From Brenneria roseae subsp. roseae (GTDB lineage Bacteria > Pseudomonadota > Gammaproteobacteria > Enterobacterales > Enterobacteriaceae): a DNA stretch of 64,000 nt. Positions within the stretch are counted from its first letter, which is position 1. Each line of letters opens with the position of its first letter. This document shows, piece by piece, positions 28,138-39,146 of the stretch. The DNA lies in contig NZ_KZ819025.1 in assembly GCF_003115845.1 (NCBI RefSeq), positions 62,001 through 126,000 on the forward strand. Reading direction: 5' to 3'. Below the pieces are notes generated by a model. The model had not been told where the DNA came from. It made no database searches and saw only the letters and a program-made list of their open reading frames with translations. The position numbers and the translations under genes were made by a program.

Positions 28138-28496
28138 GTTAGTAACCGGTTACAGTGGATTTGACGGTTATTATCAGTAATCGGTGGACCAGTTATGACG
28201 CGCTTGGTACACCTGTACTTTTCAGGATGAAACGCGTTTTCAGGATGAAATCAGGGACACCTCCAGGACGGAGACTGAGAGCCGACGAGGAGTGTCGGTG
28301 GGGCTGGAGCCTAAAGGGATTGAATCATGGATGATACAGGATGGCCAAGTCAGGAAGAAAGTCGGACGACTACACGGACAGTGGGTTAGGAAGACCGTCA
28401 CGGAAAAGTTTTCACGGATGAGCAGGGATGCAAAAGTGTAGCGGGATAGCTATAAAACGAATCGGGGGTACTGGTAATCAGTACCCCCATTTTTTT
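28138..28496 (+). ncRNA. rsmB: RsmB/CsrB regulatory RNA that titrates RsmA/CsrA
   Basis: A non-coding RNA with about 17 GGA motifs in 300 bases, many as CAGGATG or AGGA in predicted hairpin loops, which sequester the translational repressor RsmA (CsrA). Segments match E. coli CsrB, for example GGACACCTCCAGGA near 28254 and the AAACGAATCGGG run before the terminator. It lies between syd and yqcC, the csrB locus. The 3' end is a strong terminator. The 5' end is uncertain by tens of bases; a TTGCCG at 28100-28105 may be the -35. In soft-rot bacteria this RNA controls extracellular enzymes, motility and quorum-sensing output. Confidence 0.93.
28464..28496 (+). terminator. Intrinsic terminator of rsmB
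   Basis: A 10-bp perfect stem GGGGGTACTG/CAGTACCCCC with a GTAAT loop is followed by A and seven T. Confidence 0.95.
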
Positions 28497-28601
28497 GCTT
28501 ATTTTTAGCGTAGGGTTCACCAAAGTGTGAATATTGGGCGAGACTGATATCAATGCTATGCTTTGCCGCCTATTGAACAGGCTTCAGTTGTGAGAAACCG
28601 C

Positions 28602-28982
28602 ATGAGTATAGAGAATCAGGTTCGTCAGTCTTTATTCGATCTTGAACGCGTTTTAAGAGATAGCCCTTTCTGGGAAGTGTCGCCACCGGACGCAGCGGCT
28701 TTTAACAGTGTTGAACCCTTCTGCATCGATACGATGTCTGCTGTTCAGTGGCTCCAGTGGGTGCTGTTGCCGCGTATGCATGCATTACTGGACAACGGCG
28801 CGCCGCTACCTGAAAAATTCTTACTGTTGCCTTATTTCGAAGAAGCGCTGGATGGCGTGTCGGAAGATATCGAGCCTGTTTTGCTGTGTGTCGGTCAACT
28901 CGATGCGCTGTTCATCAAGAATGAGCAAGGGCGTTTTGATCTTGATGAAGACGGCGCTTCTGATGAAAACAGCGATGCTTGA
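28602..28982 (+). CDS. yqcC: YqcC family protein
   Basis: A 126-residue cytoplasmic protein of the YqcC/DUF446 family (E. coli 109 residues); no function is established. The conserved centre FCIDTM-x5-WLQWVLLPRM is visible at about residues 40-60. The extra length is an acidic C-terminal tail ([14 protein letters not shown]). The ATG at 28602 has only a weak ribosome site (GAGAAA); the frame is open further upstream without homology. It overlaps truC by 8 bases, which suggests coupled translation. Confidence 0.93.
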   Translation: MSIENQVRQSLFDLERVLRDSPFWEVSPPDAAAFNSVEPFCIDTMSAVQWLQWVLLPRMHALLDNGAPLPEKFLLLPYFEEALDGVSEDIEPVLLCVGQLDALFIKNEQGRFDLDEDGASDENSDA

Positions 28983-29772
28983 GATCATTTATCAGGATGA
29001 TCATCTGGTTGCAGTCAACAAGCCTGCTGGTTGGCTGGTGCACCGCAGTTGGTTGGATCGTAAAGAAAAAGTCGTGGTGATGCAGACTCTGCGCGATCAG
29101 ATTGGTCAGCATGTCTATACGGTTCATCGCCTGGACAGGCCGACATCAGGCGTACTGCTACTGGCGTTATCCCGTGACGTGGCGCGTTCATTGTCTCAAC
29201 GGTTTGAACAGCATCAGATGCAGAAAATCTATCACGCGGTGGTGCGGGGTTATGTATCAGATGACGGGGTGATTGATTACGCGCTGACGGAAGAACTGGA
29301 TAAAATCGCGGATAAATTTTCCAGCCCCGATAAAGCGCCGCAGCCTGCCGTCAGTCATTATCGTTCTCTGGCTCAGGCTGAGATGTCCGTGGCAATAGGC
29401 CGCTATCCGACATCACGTTATAGCCTGCTGGAGTTGACGCCGCAAACCGGACGCAAGCATCAGTTGCGTCGTCATATGTCACATATTCGCCATCCCATTA
29501 TCGGTGACAGCACACATGGCGATTTGCGACAGAACCGTGGGATGGAAGCGAATTTTGCCTGCGGCAGATTGATGTTGCATGCCAGCCAGTTGAATTTGTC
29601 CCACCCGGTGAGCGGGGCGTGGCTTACTTTGCGGGCCCGTTGGGATTCGCCATGGCAGGGTGTAATGTCACAATTCGGTTGGCAAGGCATTCTCCCTGAC
29701 TTTGAAAGGGTTGAGTTTCCTGACGCATCGGGTCAGGATAGCGGGCATTTCATCTCATCAGGCATTAAATAA
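28975..29772 (+). CDS. truC: tRNA pseudouridine65 synthase
   Basis: An RluA-family pseudouridine synthase (265 residues) that isomerises U65 in the T-stem of tRNA-Ile1 and tRNA-Asp. The catalytic Asp is in [12 protein letters not shown] at about residues 53-64; further signatures are the GRKHQLRRH segment near 160 and [14 protein letters not shown] at 28975 (MLEII) matches the family start; another in-frame ATG lies 12 bases upstream. It overlaps the end of yqcC and precedes yqcA. Confidence 0.96.
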   Translation: MLEIIYQDDHLVAVNKPAGWLVHRSWLDRKEKVVVMQTLRDQIGQHVYTVHRLDRPTSGVLLLALSRDVARSLSQRFEQHQMQKIYHAVVRGYVSDDGVIDYALTEELDKIADKFSSPDKAPQPAVSHYRSLAQAEMSVAIGRYPTSRYSLLELTPQTGRKHQLRRHMSHIRHPIIGDSTHGDLRQNRGMEANFACGRLMLHASQLNLSHPVSGAWLTLRARWDSPWQGVMSQFGWQGILPDFERVEFPDASGQDSGHFISSGIK

Positions 29773-29788
29773 AAAGGGAGTCGGAAGC

Positions 29789-30244
29789 ATGGCGCAGATT
29801 GGTATTTTTGTTGGTACGGTCTACGGGAATGCACTTCTGGTAGCTGAAGAAGCGGAGAATATCCTCAGAGAACGCGGGCATGAGGTCAAGGTTTTTGAGG
29901 ATGCCTCGCTGGAGGAATGGCTCGAGTATCGCGATCGTTACGTGCTGGTGGTGACGTCGACGACGGGGCAGGGGCAACTGCCTGACTCGATTGCTCCTTT
30001 GTACGTGGCGCTGCGCGAGAAGGGGGGTTATCAGCCGGATTTGCGCTATGGATTGATTGCGCTGGGTGACAGTAGCTACGAGAACTTTTGCGGCGGCGGT
30101 CATCAGTTTGATGAGTTACTGCGGGAGATCGGCGCTAAACGCCTTGGTGATGTTTTGGACATTGATGCTATCGAACACCCGGAACCGGAAGTGCTCTCCT
30201 GCCCGTGGGTTGAGCAGTGGGCTGAGTTGGTAGAGGCGCAGTAA
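29789..30244 (+). CDS. yqcA: Flavodoxin YqcA
   Basis: A 151-residue FMN-binding flavodoxin-like protein related to MioC. The N-terminal phosphate loop is GTVYGNA (about residues 9-15); FMN-contact loops [11 protein letters not shown] (near 57) and [12 protein letters not shown] (near 92) follow. It probably carries electrons to a reductase; its physiological partner is unknown. ATG at 29789 has GGGAG and GGAAG upstream. It closes the yqcC-truC-yqcA unit before a terminator. Confidence 0.95.
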   Translation: MAQIGIFVGTVYGNALLVAEEAENILRERGHEVKVFEDASLEEWLEYRDRYVLVVTSTTGQGQLPDSIAPLYVALREKGGYQPDLRYGLIALGDSSYENFCGGGHQFDELLREIGAKRLGDVLDIDAIEHPEPEVLSCPWVEQWAELVEAQ

Positions 30245-30250
30245 GATGAG

Positions 30251-30275
30251 AAACGGGAGATTAAGCTCCCGTTTT
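30251..30275. terminator. Bidirectional terminator between yqcA and yaeH
   Basis: A 9-bp stem AAACGGGAG/CTCCCGTTT with a 6-nt loop, with T runs reading both ways because the stem ends in A-T pairs. It separates two convergent genes and marks the junction where E. coli gene order changes. Confidence 0.75.
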
Positions 30276-30298
30276 CGTTGACGAGATCGTGGGGGGAA

Positions 30299-30688
30299 TC
30301 AGCGATTTTTAGTCAGCTTTTCCAAATCGGTTTCGATCTCGGCGATTTTGTTTGAAACAACGCTTTCCAGATGACGCAGATCGTCAAGGATTTTGCGTTT
30401 CAGATCCACTTCCACCTGTTCGTGCTGACAGATTTGATCAAGTTCATCAATGACATAACGTAAGTTTGGACTGATTTCGTTGATCTCTTTATAACCCTGC
30501 CCCGCGTTGTCGGCCATGATGGTTTTGCGCTGGCGCGGATATTTGAACTTCACGCTTTTGGCGAAAAACTCGCCTTTGTCCTTGCGGAAGTATATTTTCA
30601 GAATGTCGTTGCTGGCCTCCTGGCGCAGGCTATAGCGATCAATATCGTCGGGATTGGTTATCCCCAGGCTTTTCAGATTGTCATACAT
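30299..30688 (-). CDS. yaeH: DUF3461 family protein YaeH
   Basis: A 129-residue cytoplasmic protein matching YaeH (E. coli 128) of the DUF3461 family. It begins [10 protein letters not shown] and has a long charged helix with a coiled-coil look in the second half (about residues 80-127). No function is established. It is downstream of dapD on the same strand, as in E. coli, but across the dapD terminator and a repeat element. Confidence 0.93.
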   Translation of the reverse strand: MYDNLKSLGITNPDDIDRYSLRQEASNDILKIYFRKDKGEFFAKSVKFKYPRQRKTIMADNAGQGYKEINEISPNLRYVIDELDQICQHEQVEVDLKRKILDDLRHLESVVSNKIAEIETDLEKLTKNR

Positions 30689-30762
30689 AGCGCCACCTTT
30701 TTGATTTTAAAATAACGCGTTTATCATACTGATAAACGGTTCGTTCCATCTGTGACGGCCCG

Positions 30763-30848
30763 CCATAAAAATCGCCGGGAACGATGTTAAACGTCGCCGG
30801 CGACGGCCCGCAGGGTGACGGACAAGCTGCCCGTCATAAAAAATGGCG
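30763..30848. repeat. Structured intergenic repeat, copy 1 (dapD-yaeH)
   Basis: An ~86-bp element that begins CCATAAAAATCGCC and ends CATAAAAAATGGCG. It folds as two hairpins: CGTCGC/GCGACG, then GACGG/CCGTC. It is about 75-80% identical to copy 2 at 34498-34587, and the second stem differs in sequence while still pairing. It abuts the dapD terminator. Confidence 0.8.
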
Positions 30849-30865
30849 GGTTAAATAACCCGCCA
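30838..30865 (-). terminator. Rho-independent terminator of dapD
   Basis: On the minus strand a 10-bp perfect stem TGGCGGGTTA/TAACCCGCCA is followed by six T, 9 bases after the dapD stop. Confidence 0.92.
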
Positions 30866-30873
30866 GATTCAGT

Positions 30874-31701
30874 TTAGTCGATGGAGCGTAATAACTCATT
30901 AATGCCCACTTTACCGCGGGTTTTCGCATCCACTTTTTTCACAATCACCGCACAGTACAGGCTATGGCTGCCATCTTTGGACGGCAGGTTTCCGGATACC
31001 ACCACGGACCCGGCAGGTACGCGGCCGTAGTGAATTTCGCCTGTTTCGCGATCGTAAATTCGGGTGCTCTGGCTGATGAAAACACCCATCGAAATGACGG
31101 AACCTTCTTCAATGATAACGCCTTCAACCACTTCGGAACGGGCGCCGATAAAACAGTTGTCTTCGATGATGGTCGGGTTGGCCTGTAACGGTTCCAGCAC
31201 GCCGCCAATGCCGACGCCGCCCGACAGGTGGACATTTTTACCGATTTGGGCGCAGGAGCCGACGGTTACCCAGGTATCCACCATCGTACCTTCATCGACA
31301 TAGGCGCCAATATTGACATAAGAAGGCATAAGAACGGTATTGCGGGCGATGAAGGCCCCGCGGCGTACGCTGGCGGGAGGAGCAACGCGCACGCCTTCGC
31401 GCTGAAAACGTTCCTCATCATAATCCGCGAACTTCATCGGAACCTTGTCGTAATAGCGGGTTTCCGCGCCTTCAATGATTTGGTTATCGTTAATACGAAA
31501 AGAGAGCAGCACGGCCTTTTTAAGCCATTGATGTGTGACCCACTGGCCGTCAATTTTTTCCGCGACACGCAGCGCACCGCTGTCCAGCAGGCTGATGGCC
31601 TGATTGACCGCTTCACGCGTCACGGTGTCTGCGCTTGCCGGTGTGATCTCGGCGCGGCGCTCGAAAGCAGTTTCGATAACGTTCTGTAGTTGTTGGTGCA
31701 T
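30874..31701 (-). CDS. dapD: 2,3,4,5-tetrahydropyridine-2,6-dicarboxylate N-succinyltransferase
   Basis: A lysine/diaminopimelate pathway enzyme that succinylates tetrahydrodipicolinate from succinyl-CoA, supplying murein DAP and lysine. It has 275 residues (E. coli 274) with an N-terminal helical domain and a C-terminal left-handed beta-helix of hexapeptide repeats (about residues 105-235, e.g. [23 protein letters not shown]). It is homotrimeric by family. It lies 28 bases downstream of glnD, so is probably co-transcribed with it. Confidence 0.98.
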   Translation of the reverse strand: MHQQLQNVIETAFERRAEITPASADTVTREAVNQAISLLDSGALRVAEKIDGQWVTHQWLKKAVLLSFRINDNQIIEGAETRYYDKVPMKFADYDEERFQREGVRVAPPASVRRGAFIARNTVLMPSYVNIGAYVDEGTMVDTWVTVGSCAQIGKNVHLSGGVGIGGVLEPLQANPTIIEDNCFIGARSEVVEGVIIEEGSVISMGVFISQSTRIYDRETGEIHYGRVPAGSVVVSGNLPSKDGSHSLYCAVIVKKVDAKTRGKVGINELLRSID

Positions 31702-31729
31702 CCTGTTTTCTCTTTCCTGATTGTGAAAA

Positions 31730-34414
31730 TTAACTCAATGGTACTTTATCGTTTGGGTTTAGGGCCTCTGTCAACCGTTCTTGCAATTTAAGGCGCAATT
31801 CCGGTTTGAGGGCCCGCCTGTCGCTGTCGGCGAGGATAAACAAATCTTCTACCCGCTCACCAATGGTGGAGATTCGGGCGCCGTGCAATGAAAGATTCAG
31901 GTCGGAAAATATTTCGCCGATACGGGCCAACAGACCTGGCTGGTCGAGTGCGCTGAGTTCCATATAGCTGCGCCGGTCTGTATGCGTAGGCAAAAAATTG
32001 ACCTCGGTGGGGACGCTGAAGTGACGCAGCTTCGGCGACGGGCGACGCATGCGCGGATGCTGATAATCACGCTGCGTCAGCGCCTGTTCCAACGCATGAC
32101 GAATCATTTCGTGGCGATCCTGCGCCAGCGGGCTGCCATCCGGCTCCAGCACAATAAAGGTATCCATCGCCATGCCGTCCCGGCTGGTGAAAATCTGGGC
32201 ATCGTGAACGCTTAAATTGCGCCGATCCAGCTCACCCGCAACCGCTGCGAACAGATAAGGTCGATCCGGACTCCGGATGAAGAGCTCCGTACCGCCCCGG
32301 CTCGCCTGATGACTGATAAGCACCAGCGGTTTATTGGTATCGTGTTCCAGCAGGTGACGGGCATGCCACGCCAGCTGGTTTGGCGAGTGACGAAGGAAAT
32401 AATCGGCCCGGCACCGGCTCCAGATATGATGCAGCGCTTCTTCATCAATGTTATCCATCCGTAACAGGGCCAGCGCTTGCAGACGATGGTGGCGTACGCG
32501 TTCGCGCAGATCCGGGGTATTTTGCATTCCCCGGCGCAGCTGTTTTTCCGTCGCGAAATAGAGCTCGCGCAACAGGCTCTGTTTCCAGCTGTTCCACAGC
32601 GTTTCATTGGTCGCACAGATATCCGCAACGGTCAGACTGACCAGATAACGCAGACGCGTTTCACTCTGTACTTCGGTGGCGAATTGCTGAATAACCGTCG
32701 GATCCTGAATATCCCGACGCTGTGCGGTAACCGACATAAGTAAATGACGGCGCACCAGCCAGGAAACCAGCTGCGCTTCCCGTGAGTTCAATCCGTGCAG
32801 CGCGGCAAATTCGAGCGCATCTTGCGCGCCCAGTTCGGAGTGATCGCCGCCGCGGCCTTTGGCGATGTCGTGAAACAGCGCGGCGAGCAGCAGTAATTCT
32901 GGCTGCGGCAAACGAGGATAGAGTTCTACGCACAGCGGATGGAGCGCACGGGTTTCCTCATCGGAGAAACTTTCCAGCTTCATCAGTACCCGGATGGTAT
33001 GTTCATCAACCGTGTAGGCATGGAACAAATCAAACTGCATCTGGCCGACGATATTTCCCCACTGCGGCATGTAGGCCCACAGTACGCTGTGACGGTGCAT
33101 GGGCAGCAGCGCACGGCTTACGGCATGCGGATGGCGCAGCATGTTCATAAACAGATGCCGGGCTTCGGGAATGGTGCACAGCGGACTGGCAAGGTGGCGT
33201 CGGGCGTGACGAAGCTGACGTAGCGTTGTCGAATAAATTCCCGTGATATCGCGGTTACGCACCATCAGGTAAAACATGCGCATGATGGCTTCCGGCTTCC
33301 GGATAAACAGCGTCTCGTCACGCAGATCAATCAGACTGCCGCGCAGTTGAAATTCTTCATCGATCGCACGCGGTTTTTCATTGGCTTCCAGCGCGAGAAT
33401 GGCTTCATCAAACAATTGCAGCAGCATCTGATTCAACTCGCTAACGCGGCGAGTCATACGGAAGAAGTCCTTCATCATGCGCTCTACCGGCGCGTTTCCT
33501 TCTCCCTGATATTGCAACAACTGCGCGACGTTGAGCTGTCGGTCGAACAGCAGCCGGTTATCATAGCGTGGCAGCATCAGGTGTAAGGCAAACCGAATAC
33601 GCCATAGGAAGCTCTGGCATTCATTCAGCTCTTTGCGTTCCGCTTCGGTCAAAAAGCCAAAGCCCACCATTTCATCAAGCGAGGTCGCGCCAAAATGACG
33701 GCGTGCCACCCACAATAGGGTATGAATATCGCGCAACCCACCCGGGCTGCTTTTGATATCGGGTTCGAGATTGTAACTGGTGCTGTGATAGCGCTGATGA
33801 CGTTCCTGCTGTTCGGCGATTTTAGCCGGAAAGAAGGTTGACGACGGCCAGAATTCTTCGCTGAATACCTGTTTCTGCAAATTGAGGAACAACGCCACAT
33901 CACCGCATATCATGCGCGATTCGATCAGGTTGGTCGCAACGGAAATGTCGGCTCGGCCCTCTTGCAGACACTGTTCCAGCGTTCTGACGCTGTGACCGAC
34001 TTCGAGTTTAATATCCCACAGTAAGGTAATGAATTTGCCGACGAGCTGTGAATCTTGTTCGCTAAGTTTATTCTGACTCAGAAACAGCACGTCAATATCG
34101 GAGAGCGGATGCAGCTCGCCGCGGCCATAGCCGCCAACCGCGACCAGTGCGGTCTGCGAAATTTTTTCAAAGCCATAAAAGAACCATAGCCGTTGCAACA
34201 GGCGATCGATGAAAAGCGTCCTGGCATCAATCAGCGTTTCCGCACTGACACCGGATTTGAATTCGCAGCCTAACCAGCTTTGAAATTGTTCCAGTTGCCG
34301 CTTCAGCGTCTGGCAGTTCAGCATATCGTCGCTGTATGTCAGCGGCGAGGCTGGAGGTTGAGCAACCACGGTGGATTGCGCAGGACTATCTGGCGAAAGG
34401 TTTTTTTGGATCAT
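31730..34414 (-). CDS. glnD: PII uridylyltransferase / uridylyl-removing enzyme
   Basis: The primary nitrogen sensor. It uridylylates PII (GlnB/GlnK) when glutamine is low and removes the UMP when it is high. Of 894 residues (E. coli 890), the nucleotidyltransferase domain shows [18 protein letters not shown] near residue 92. The HD hydrolase domain ([18 protein letters not shown] near 505) and two C-terminal ACT domains (about 705-790 and 815-890) follow. It lies between map and dapD on the minus strand, and the structured repeat copy 2 precedes it. Confidence 0.98.
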   Translation of the reverse strand: MIQKNLSPDSPAQSTVVAQPPASPLTYSDDMLNCQTLKRQLEQFQSWLGCEFKSGVSAETLIDARTLFIDRLLQRLWFFYGFEKISQTALVAVGGYGRGELHPLSDIDVLFLSQNKLSEQDSQLVGKFITLLWDIKLEVGHSVRTLEQCLQEGRADISVATNLIESRMICGDVALFLNLQKQVFSEEFWPSSTFFPAKIAEQQERHQRYHSTSYNLEPDIKSSPGGLRDIHTLLWVARRHFGATSLDEMVGFGFLTEAERKELNECQSFLWRIRFALHLMLPRYDNRLLFDRQLNVAQLLQYQGEGNAPVERMMKDFFRMTRRVSELNQMLLQLFDEAILALEANEKPRAIDEEFQLRGSLIDLRDETLFIRKPEAIMRMFYLMVRNRDITGIYSTTLRQLRHARRHLASPLCTIPEARHLFMNMLRHPHAVSRALLPMHRHSVLWAYMPQWGNIVGQMQFDLFHAYTVDEHTIRVLMKLESFSDEETRALHPLCVELYPRLPQPELLLLAALFHDIAKGRGGDHSELGAQDALEFAALHGLNSREAQLVSWLVRRHLLMSVTAQRRDIQDPTVIQQFATEVQSETRLRYLVSLTVADICATNETLWNSWKQSLLRELYFATEKQLRRGMQNTPDLRERVRHHRLQALALLRMDNIDEEALHHIWSRCRADYFLRHSPNQLAWHARHLLEHDTNKPLVLISHQASRGGTELFIRSPDRPYLFAAVAGELDRRNLSVHDAQIFTSRDGMAMDTFIVLEPDGSPLAQDRHEMIRHALEQALTQRDYQHPRMRRPSPKLRHFSVPTEVNFLPTHTDRRSYMELSALDQPGLLARIGEIFSDLNLSLHGARISTIGERVEDLFILADSDRRALKPELRLKLQERLTEALNPNDKVPLS

Positions 34415-34497
34415 AATGCGCAGCCCATAACAAATCGCTGTGAGTGATGTTAAATGCCGCTTTCAATGCAATGAAGCGACATGGTCAAGACAGACTG

Positions 34498-34587
34498 CCA
34501 TAAAAAATCGCCGGGAGCGATTTTAAACGTCGCTTGCGACGGCCCGAAGGGTGGTGGGCAGGGATAGCCCACCATAAAAAATCGCCG
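34498..34587. repeat. Structured intergenic repeat, copy 2 (map-glnD)
   Basis: A 90-bp relative of the element at 30763-30848, in the same orientation: CCATAAAAAATCGCCGGGA, hairpin CGTCGC-TT-GCGACG, the box GGCCCGAAGGGT, hairpin GGTGGGC/GCCCACC, and again CATAAAAAATCGCC. The near-identical ends, themselves a short direct repeat, suggest a mobile miniature element or processed repeat. Confidence 0.8.
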
Positions 34588-34610
34588 TAAAAAGCCGGCA
34601 ATTGCCGGCT
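34588..34610 (-). terminator. Rho-independent terminator of map
   Basis: On the minus strand the perfect palindrome AGCCGGCAATTGCCGGCT runs into five T, a few bases after the map stop codon. Confidence 0.88.
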
Positions 34611-34615
34611 CGGTA

Positions 34616-35410
34616 TTATGCCTGATGGGCGATGATATTGGGGATGGTGTCATCTTTGCGCAGCGTCATGATTTCGCAGCCGTTTTCGGTTACCACAATC
34701 GTATGTTCGTATTGTGCCGACAAGCTGCGATCTTTGGTTTTAACCGTCCAACCGTCTTTCATGGTCCGAATACGGTAATCGCCGGCGTTGACCATGGGTT
34801 CAATGGTAAACGCCATGCCGGGCTGCAAAACGACGCCGCCGTCATCCGCATCGTAGTGCAATACCTGGGGCTCTTCGTGGAACCCGGCTCCAATCCCGTG
34901 ACCACAATATTCACGAACGACGGAGAAGCTGTTTGCTTCGACAAACTTCTGGATTTCCTTACCGAGAGAACGCAGGCGGATGCCGGGTTTCACCATTTTC
35001 AATGCCAGATACAGGCTCTCCTGGGTAATGCGGCACAGACGCTCGCCCAGAATCGTCGGTTTACCCGCAATGAACATCTTCGAGGTATCGCCATGAAAAC
35101 CCTCTTTGATAACGGTCACGTCAATATTGACGATATCGCCGTTTTTCAGGATTTTTTCTTCGCTGGGAATACCGTGGCAGACCACTTCATTAACGGAAAT
35201 GCAGACCGATTTCGGGAAGCCGTGATAGCCCAGGCTAGCGGAAATCGCATGCTGTTTATTAACGATATGGTCGTGGCAGATCCGGTCCAGCTCTGCCGTA
35301 CTCACGCCCGGAACAACATGAGGTTCGATAATTTCCAGTACTTCGGCTGCCAGACGTCCGGCGACGCGCATTTTCTCGATGTCTTCAGGAGTTTTGATTG
35401 ATATTGCCAT
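34616..35410 (-). CDS. map: Methionine aminopeptidase, type I
   Basis: It removes the initiator methionine from nascent proteins. It has 264 residues, the E. coli length, with start ATG at 35410 (MAISIKTPEDIE); the longer frame adds 44 unrelated residues. Metal ligands are visible: Asp in NIDVTV and in GDTSKMF, His in CGHGIG, Glu in TIEPMV and in YEHT. It diverges from rpsB. A CCTGC/GCAGG hairpin (about 35431-35446) lies in its leader. Confidence 0.98.
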   Translation of the reverse strand: MAISIKTPEDIEKMRVAGRLAAEVLEIIEPHVVPGVSTAELDRICHDHIVNKQHAISASLGYHGFPKSVCISVNEVVCHGIPSEEKILKNGDIVNIDVTVIKEGFHGDTSKMFIAGKPTILGERLCRITQESLYLALKMVKPGIRLRSLGKEIQKFVEANSFSVVREYCGHGIGAGFHEEPQVLHYDADDGGVVLQPGMAFTIEPMVNAGDYRIRTMKDGWTVKTKDRSLSAQYEHTIVVTENGCEIMTLRKDDTIPNIIAHQA

Positions 35411-35545
35411 TAAATATTGTCCGCAAGGTGTCCTGCGCAAGCCGCAGGAATTAAGGTCGGTGATAAAGTAATAACTTATGTTATCAGCCCGGCTATTAGC
35501 TTGCCAAATTATCATTCCGAACGACGGCGCGATGCGCAACAAAAG

Positions 35546-35575
35546 TTGGTGTCTCGGGGGGATTTATGGTATAAA
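35546..35575 (+). promoter_or_regulatory. Promoter of the rpsB-tsf operon
   Basis: -35 TTGGTG (35546-35551), an 18-bp spacer and -10 TATAAA (35570-35575) are followed by a GCGCGCC discriminator, as expected for a growth-rate- and ppGpp-controlled ribosomal promoter. It lies 185 bases before rpsB and leaves a long leader. Confidence 0.75.
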
Positions 35576-35639
35576 GCGCGCCGATGATCCGGCTGGATAT
35601 TTTTGTATGATATCTGACCGCATCGACTAAACTCACTTT

Positions 35640-36486
<847 letters not shown>

Positions 36487-36539
36487 TAAGGCTGGCTCAT
36501 TGGAGCCCTTATTAACCAGGTATTGACATATGTTGGTTA

Positions 36540-36566
36540 GAGGGGCCTGTCAAGGCCCCTTTTTTA
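36540..36566 (+). terminator. Intercistronic terminator/attenuator between rpsB and tsf
   Basis: An AGGGGCC/GGCCCCT stem with a 6-nt loop followed by six T. Because tsf has no obvious strong promoter of its own, this is probably a partial terminator that sets the S2 to EF-Ts ratio. Confidence 0.85.
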
Positions 36567-36600
36567 CTTATCTCCCCGCGAGATAACCGAGGAAAAGATA

Positions 36601-37458
36601 ATGGCTGAAATTACCGCTGCCCTGGTAAAAGAACTGCGTGAGCGTACTGGCGCAGGCATGATGGAATGTAAGAAAGCGCTGGTTGAAGCGAATGGCGACA
36701 TTGAGCTGGCTATCGACAACATGCGTAAATCTGGCCAGGCGAAAGCTGCCAAGAAAGCAGGCCGCGTCGCTGCTGAAGGCGTTATCCTGACTAAGATTTC
36801 TGCAGACGGCAAATATGGCGTCATCGTTGAGCTGAACTGCGAAACCGACTTCGTTGCCAAAGATGCCGGCTTCAAAGCGTTCGGTGAAGAAGTTGCCGCT
36901 GCCGCTTTGAACGATCGCATTTCCGATGTTGACGTTCTGAAAGCGAAATTTGAAGAACAGCGTACTGCGCTGGTGGCTAAAATTGGTGAAAACATCAATA
37001 TCCGCCGTATCGCTATCCTGGAAGGCGACGTACTGGGTTCTTATCTGCACGGCGCGCGTATCGGCGTTATGGTGGCGGCCAAAGGTGCTGATGACGAACT
37101 GATCAAGCACATTGCTATGCACATTGCTGCCAGCAAACCTGAATATGTCAAAGCTGAAGATGTTCCTGCTGATGTGGTCGCTCGTGAGTACCAGATTCAG
37201 TTGGATATCGCGGTGCAATCCGGCAAGCCGCGTGAAATCGCAGAGAAAATGGTTGAAGGCCGTATGCGTAAATTCACCGGTGAGATCTCTCTGACCGGTC
37301 AGCATTTCGTTATGGACCCAAGCAAAACCGTCGGCGATCTGTTGAAAGAGCACAAAGCCGACGTAATCAACTTCATCCGTTTTGAAGTGGGTGAAGGTAT
37401 TGAGAAAGCTGAAGTTGATTTTGCTGCTGAAGTTGCAGCAATGAGTAAGCAGTCTTAA
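36601..37458 (+). CDS. tsf: Elongation factor Ts
   Basis: The guanine-nucleotide exchange factor for EF-Tu. It has 285 residues (E. coli 283) with an N-terminal UBA-like domain carrying the signature [17 protein letters not shown] (about residues 11-27) and the TDFV motif (CETDFVAKD near 80) that intrudes into EF-Tu to release magnesium and GDP. Base use is that of a very highly expressed gene, as in rpsB. A strong terminator follows. Confidence 0.99.
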   Translation: MAEITAALVKELRERTGAGMMECKKALVEANGDIELAIDNMRKSGQAKAAKKAGRVAAEGVILTKISADGKYGVIVELNCETDFVAKDAGFKAFGEEVAAAALNDRISDVDVLKAKFEEQRTALVAKIGENINIRRIAILEGDVLGSYLHGARIGVMVAAKGADDELIKHIAMHIAASKPEYVKAEDVPADVVAREYQIQLDIAVQSGKPREIAEKMVEGRMRKFTGEISLTGQHFVMDPSKTVGDLLKEHKADVINFIRFEVGEGIEKAEVDFAAEVAAMSKQS

Positions 37459-37468
37459 TAGTAAAAAA

Positions 37469-37496
37469 AGGGGCCGCCAGTTGGCGGTTCCTTTTT
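37469..37496 (+). terminator. Terminator of the rpsB-tsf operon
   Basis: A 10-bp stem AGGGGCCGCC/GGCGGTTCCT (two G-T wobbles) with an AGTT loop is followed by five T. Confidence 0.9.
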
Positions 37497-37602
37497 ATCC
37501 AGCCAAAATAATTTCAGTACATTTGATCGTTCACACTCTGGTGAAGGATGAAGTGTGACGGTAATAACTCCCAATACGACGACAGCCTGTAGGACAAACA
37601 CC

Positions 37603-38334
37603 ATGGCAACCAATGCAAAACCCGTATATCAACGAATCCTGCTTAAGCTAAGTGGCGAAGCTTTACAGGGAACAGAAGGTTTTGGTATCGATGCGAGCAT
37701 TCTGGATCGCATGGCTCAGGAAGTAAAAGAACTGGTTGAGTTGAGCATCCAGGTCGGTGTGGTTATCGGCGGTGGCAACCTGTTTCGTGGTGCCGGTCTG
37801 GCGAAGGCGGGTATGAACCGTGTCGTGGGCGATCACATGGGAATGCTGGCAACCGTGATGAATGGTCTGGCGATGCGTGATGCGTTGCATCGCGCCTATG
37901 TGAACGCTCGCCTGATGTCGGCTATTCCGCTGAACGGCGTATGTGACAATTACAGTTGGGCAGAGGCTATCAGCTTGTTACGCAATAACCGCGTGGTGAT
38001 CTTCTCTGCCGGTACCGGCAACCCTTTCTTTACGACAGATTCGGCAGCCTGCCTGCGCGGCATTGAGATTGAAGCCGACGTCGTGCTGAAAGCGACAAAA
38101 GTCGATGGCGTCTATTCTGCCGATCCGGTACAAGATCCTTCAGCGACCCTGTATGAAACGCTGAGCTATCAGGAAGTGCTGGAGCGTGAGTTAAAAGTAA
38201 TGGACTTGGCCGCTTTCACACTGGCTCGCGATCATAATCTGCCTATCCGAGTTTTCAACATGAACAAACCAGGCGCGTTGCGCCGGGTTGTCATGGGGGA
38301 GAAAGAAGGGACGTTGATCAGTAATAACGGATAA
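37603..38334 (+). CDS. pyrH: UMP kinase
   Basis: It phosphorylates UMP to UDP for RNA, DNA and sugar-nucleotide synthesis; it is hexameric, GTP-activated and UTP-inhibited. It has 243 residues (E. coli 241) in the amino-acid-kinase fold, with KLSGEAL near residue 15, the GGGNLFRG loop near 57 and the [13 protein letters not shown] segment near 140. ATG at 37603 has AGGA upstream; the longer frame is not homologous. It lies between tsf and frr. Confidence 0.98.
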   Translation: MATNAKPVYQRILLKLSGEALQGTEGFGIDASILDRMAQEVKELVELSIQVGVVIGGGNLFRGAGLAKAGMNRVVGDHMGMLATVMNGLAMRDALHRAYVNARLMSAIPLNGVCDNYSWAEAISLLRNNRVVIFSAGTGNPFFTTDSAACLRGIEIEADVVLKATKVDGVYSADPVQDPSATLYETLSYQEVLERELKVMDLAAFTLARDHNLPIRVFNMNKPGALRRVVMGEKEGTLISNNG

Positions 38335-38588
38335 CCTTAAAAATAAGGTAATATCCTGTTTTGTTGACAGAAGATAGTATCTACCCGACACGACTCAAGC
38401 GGTCGTCAGATAGTCAGTGAACGAACCTGGGCGCTCCTCATCGGTATCGCCGGGGTAAGTGAAAAACGCTGAGTACACCATCAGCTTTGAGTTTTAAGGG
38501 GAGACCGCCAGTTCTCGCTGGTATTAATTATTCACCGGGTCATGCGGCGCGTGGCCTGTCAGGCAACCAGTATTCAAGGGTTCACAAC

Positions 38589-39146
38589 GTGATTAATGAA
38601 ATTAGAAAAGATGCTGAAACGCGCATGGAAAAATGCGTAGAGGTTTTCAAAAACCAGATCAGCAAAATTCGTACTGGCCGCGCATCACCCAGTATTCTCG
38701 ACGGTATTCAGGTTGAGTACTATGGCAGTGCTACGCCGCTGCGCCAGTTGGCTAACATCGTCGTGGAAGATTCTCGTACGCTGGCGATTACCGTATTTGA
38801 TCGTTCACTCGGTCCGGCGGTTGAGAAAGCGATTATGACTTCCGATTTGGGCTTGAACCCGTCTTCCGCCGGTACGGTCATTCGCGTTCCGCTGCCGCCG
38901 TTGACGGAAGAGCGTCGTAAAGACCTGATCAAGGTTGTGCGCAGTGAAGCTGAACAAGGGCGTGTTTCCGTGCGTAACGTGCGCCGTGATGCCAACGATA
39001 AGCTGAAAGCCCAACTGAAAGACAAGGCGATCAGTGAAGATGAAGAACGCCGCGCTCAGGATGATATCCAGAAACTGACTGATGTTTTCATCAAGAAAGT
39101 GGATACCGCGCTGGCGGAGAAAGAAGCTGAACTGATGGAGTTTTAA
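38589..39146 (+). CDS. frr: Ribosome recycling factor
   Basis: It splits post-termination ribosomes with EF-G. A GTG start at 38589, with AAGGG 8 bases upstream, gives 185 residues, exactly the family length; the open frame to 38487 adds unrelated sequence. Signatures: [10 protein letters not shown] (about residues 23-32) in the long helical domain and [14 protein letters not shown] near 105. It lies 254 bases after pyrH. Confidence 0.98.
   Translation: MINEIRKDAETRMEKCVEVFKNQISKIRTGRASPSILDGIQVEYYGSATPLRQLANIVVEDSRTLAITVFDRSLGPAVEKAIMTSDLGLNPSSAGTVIRVPLPPLTEERRKDLIKVVRSEAEQGRVSVRNVRRDANDKLKAQLKDKAISEDEERRAQDDIQKLTDVFIKKVDTALAEKEAELMEF

Noticed and set aside
36568-37353. 261-codon minus-strand ORF opposite tsf
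   Set aside because: It lies antisense to a highly expressed, fully conserved gene, and the protein is Phe/Asn-rich without any family match.
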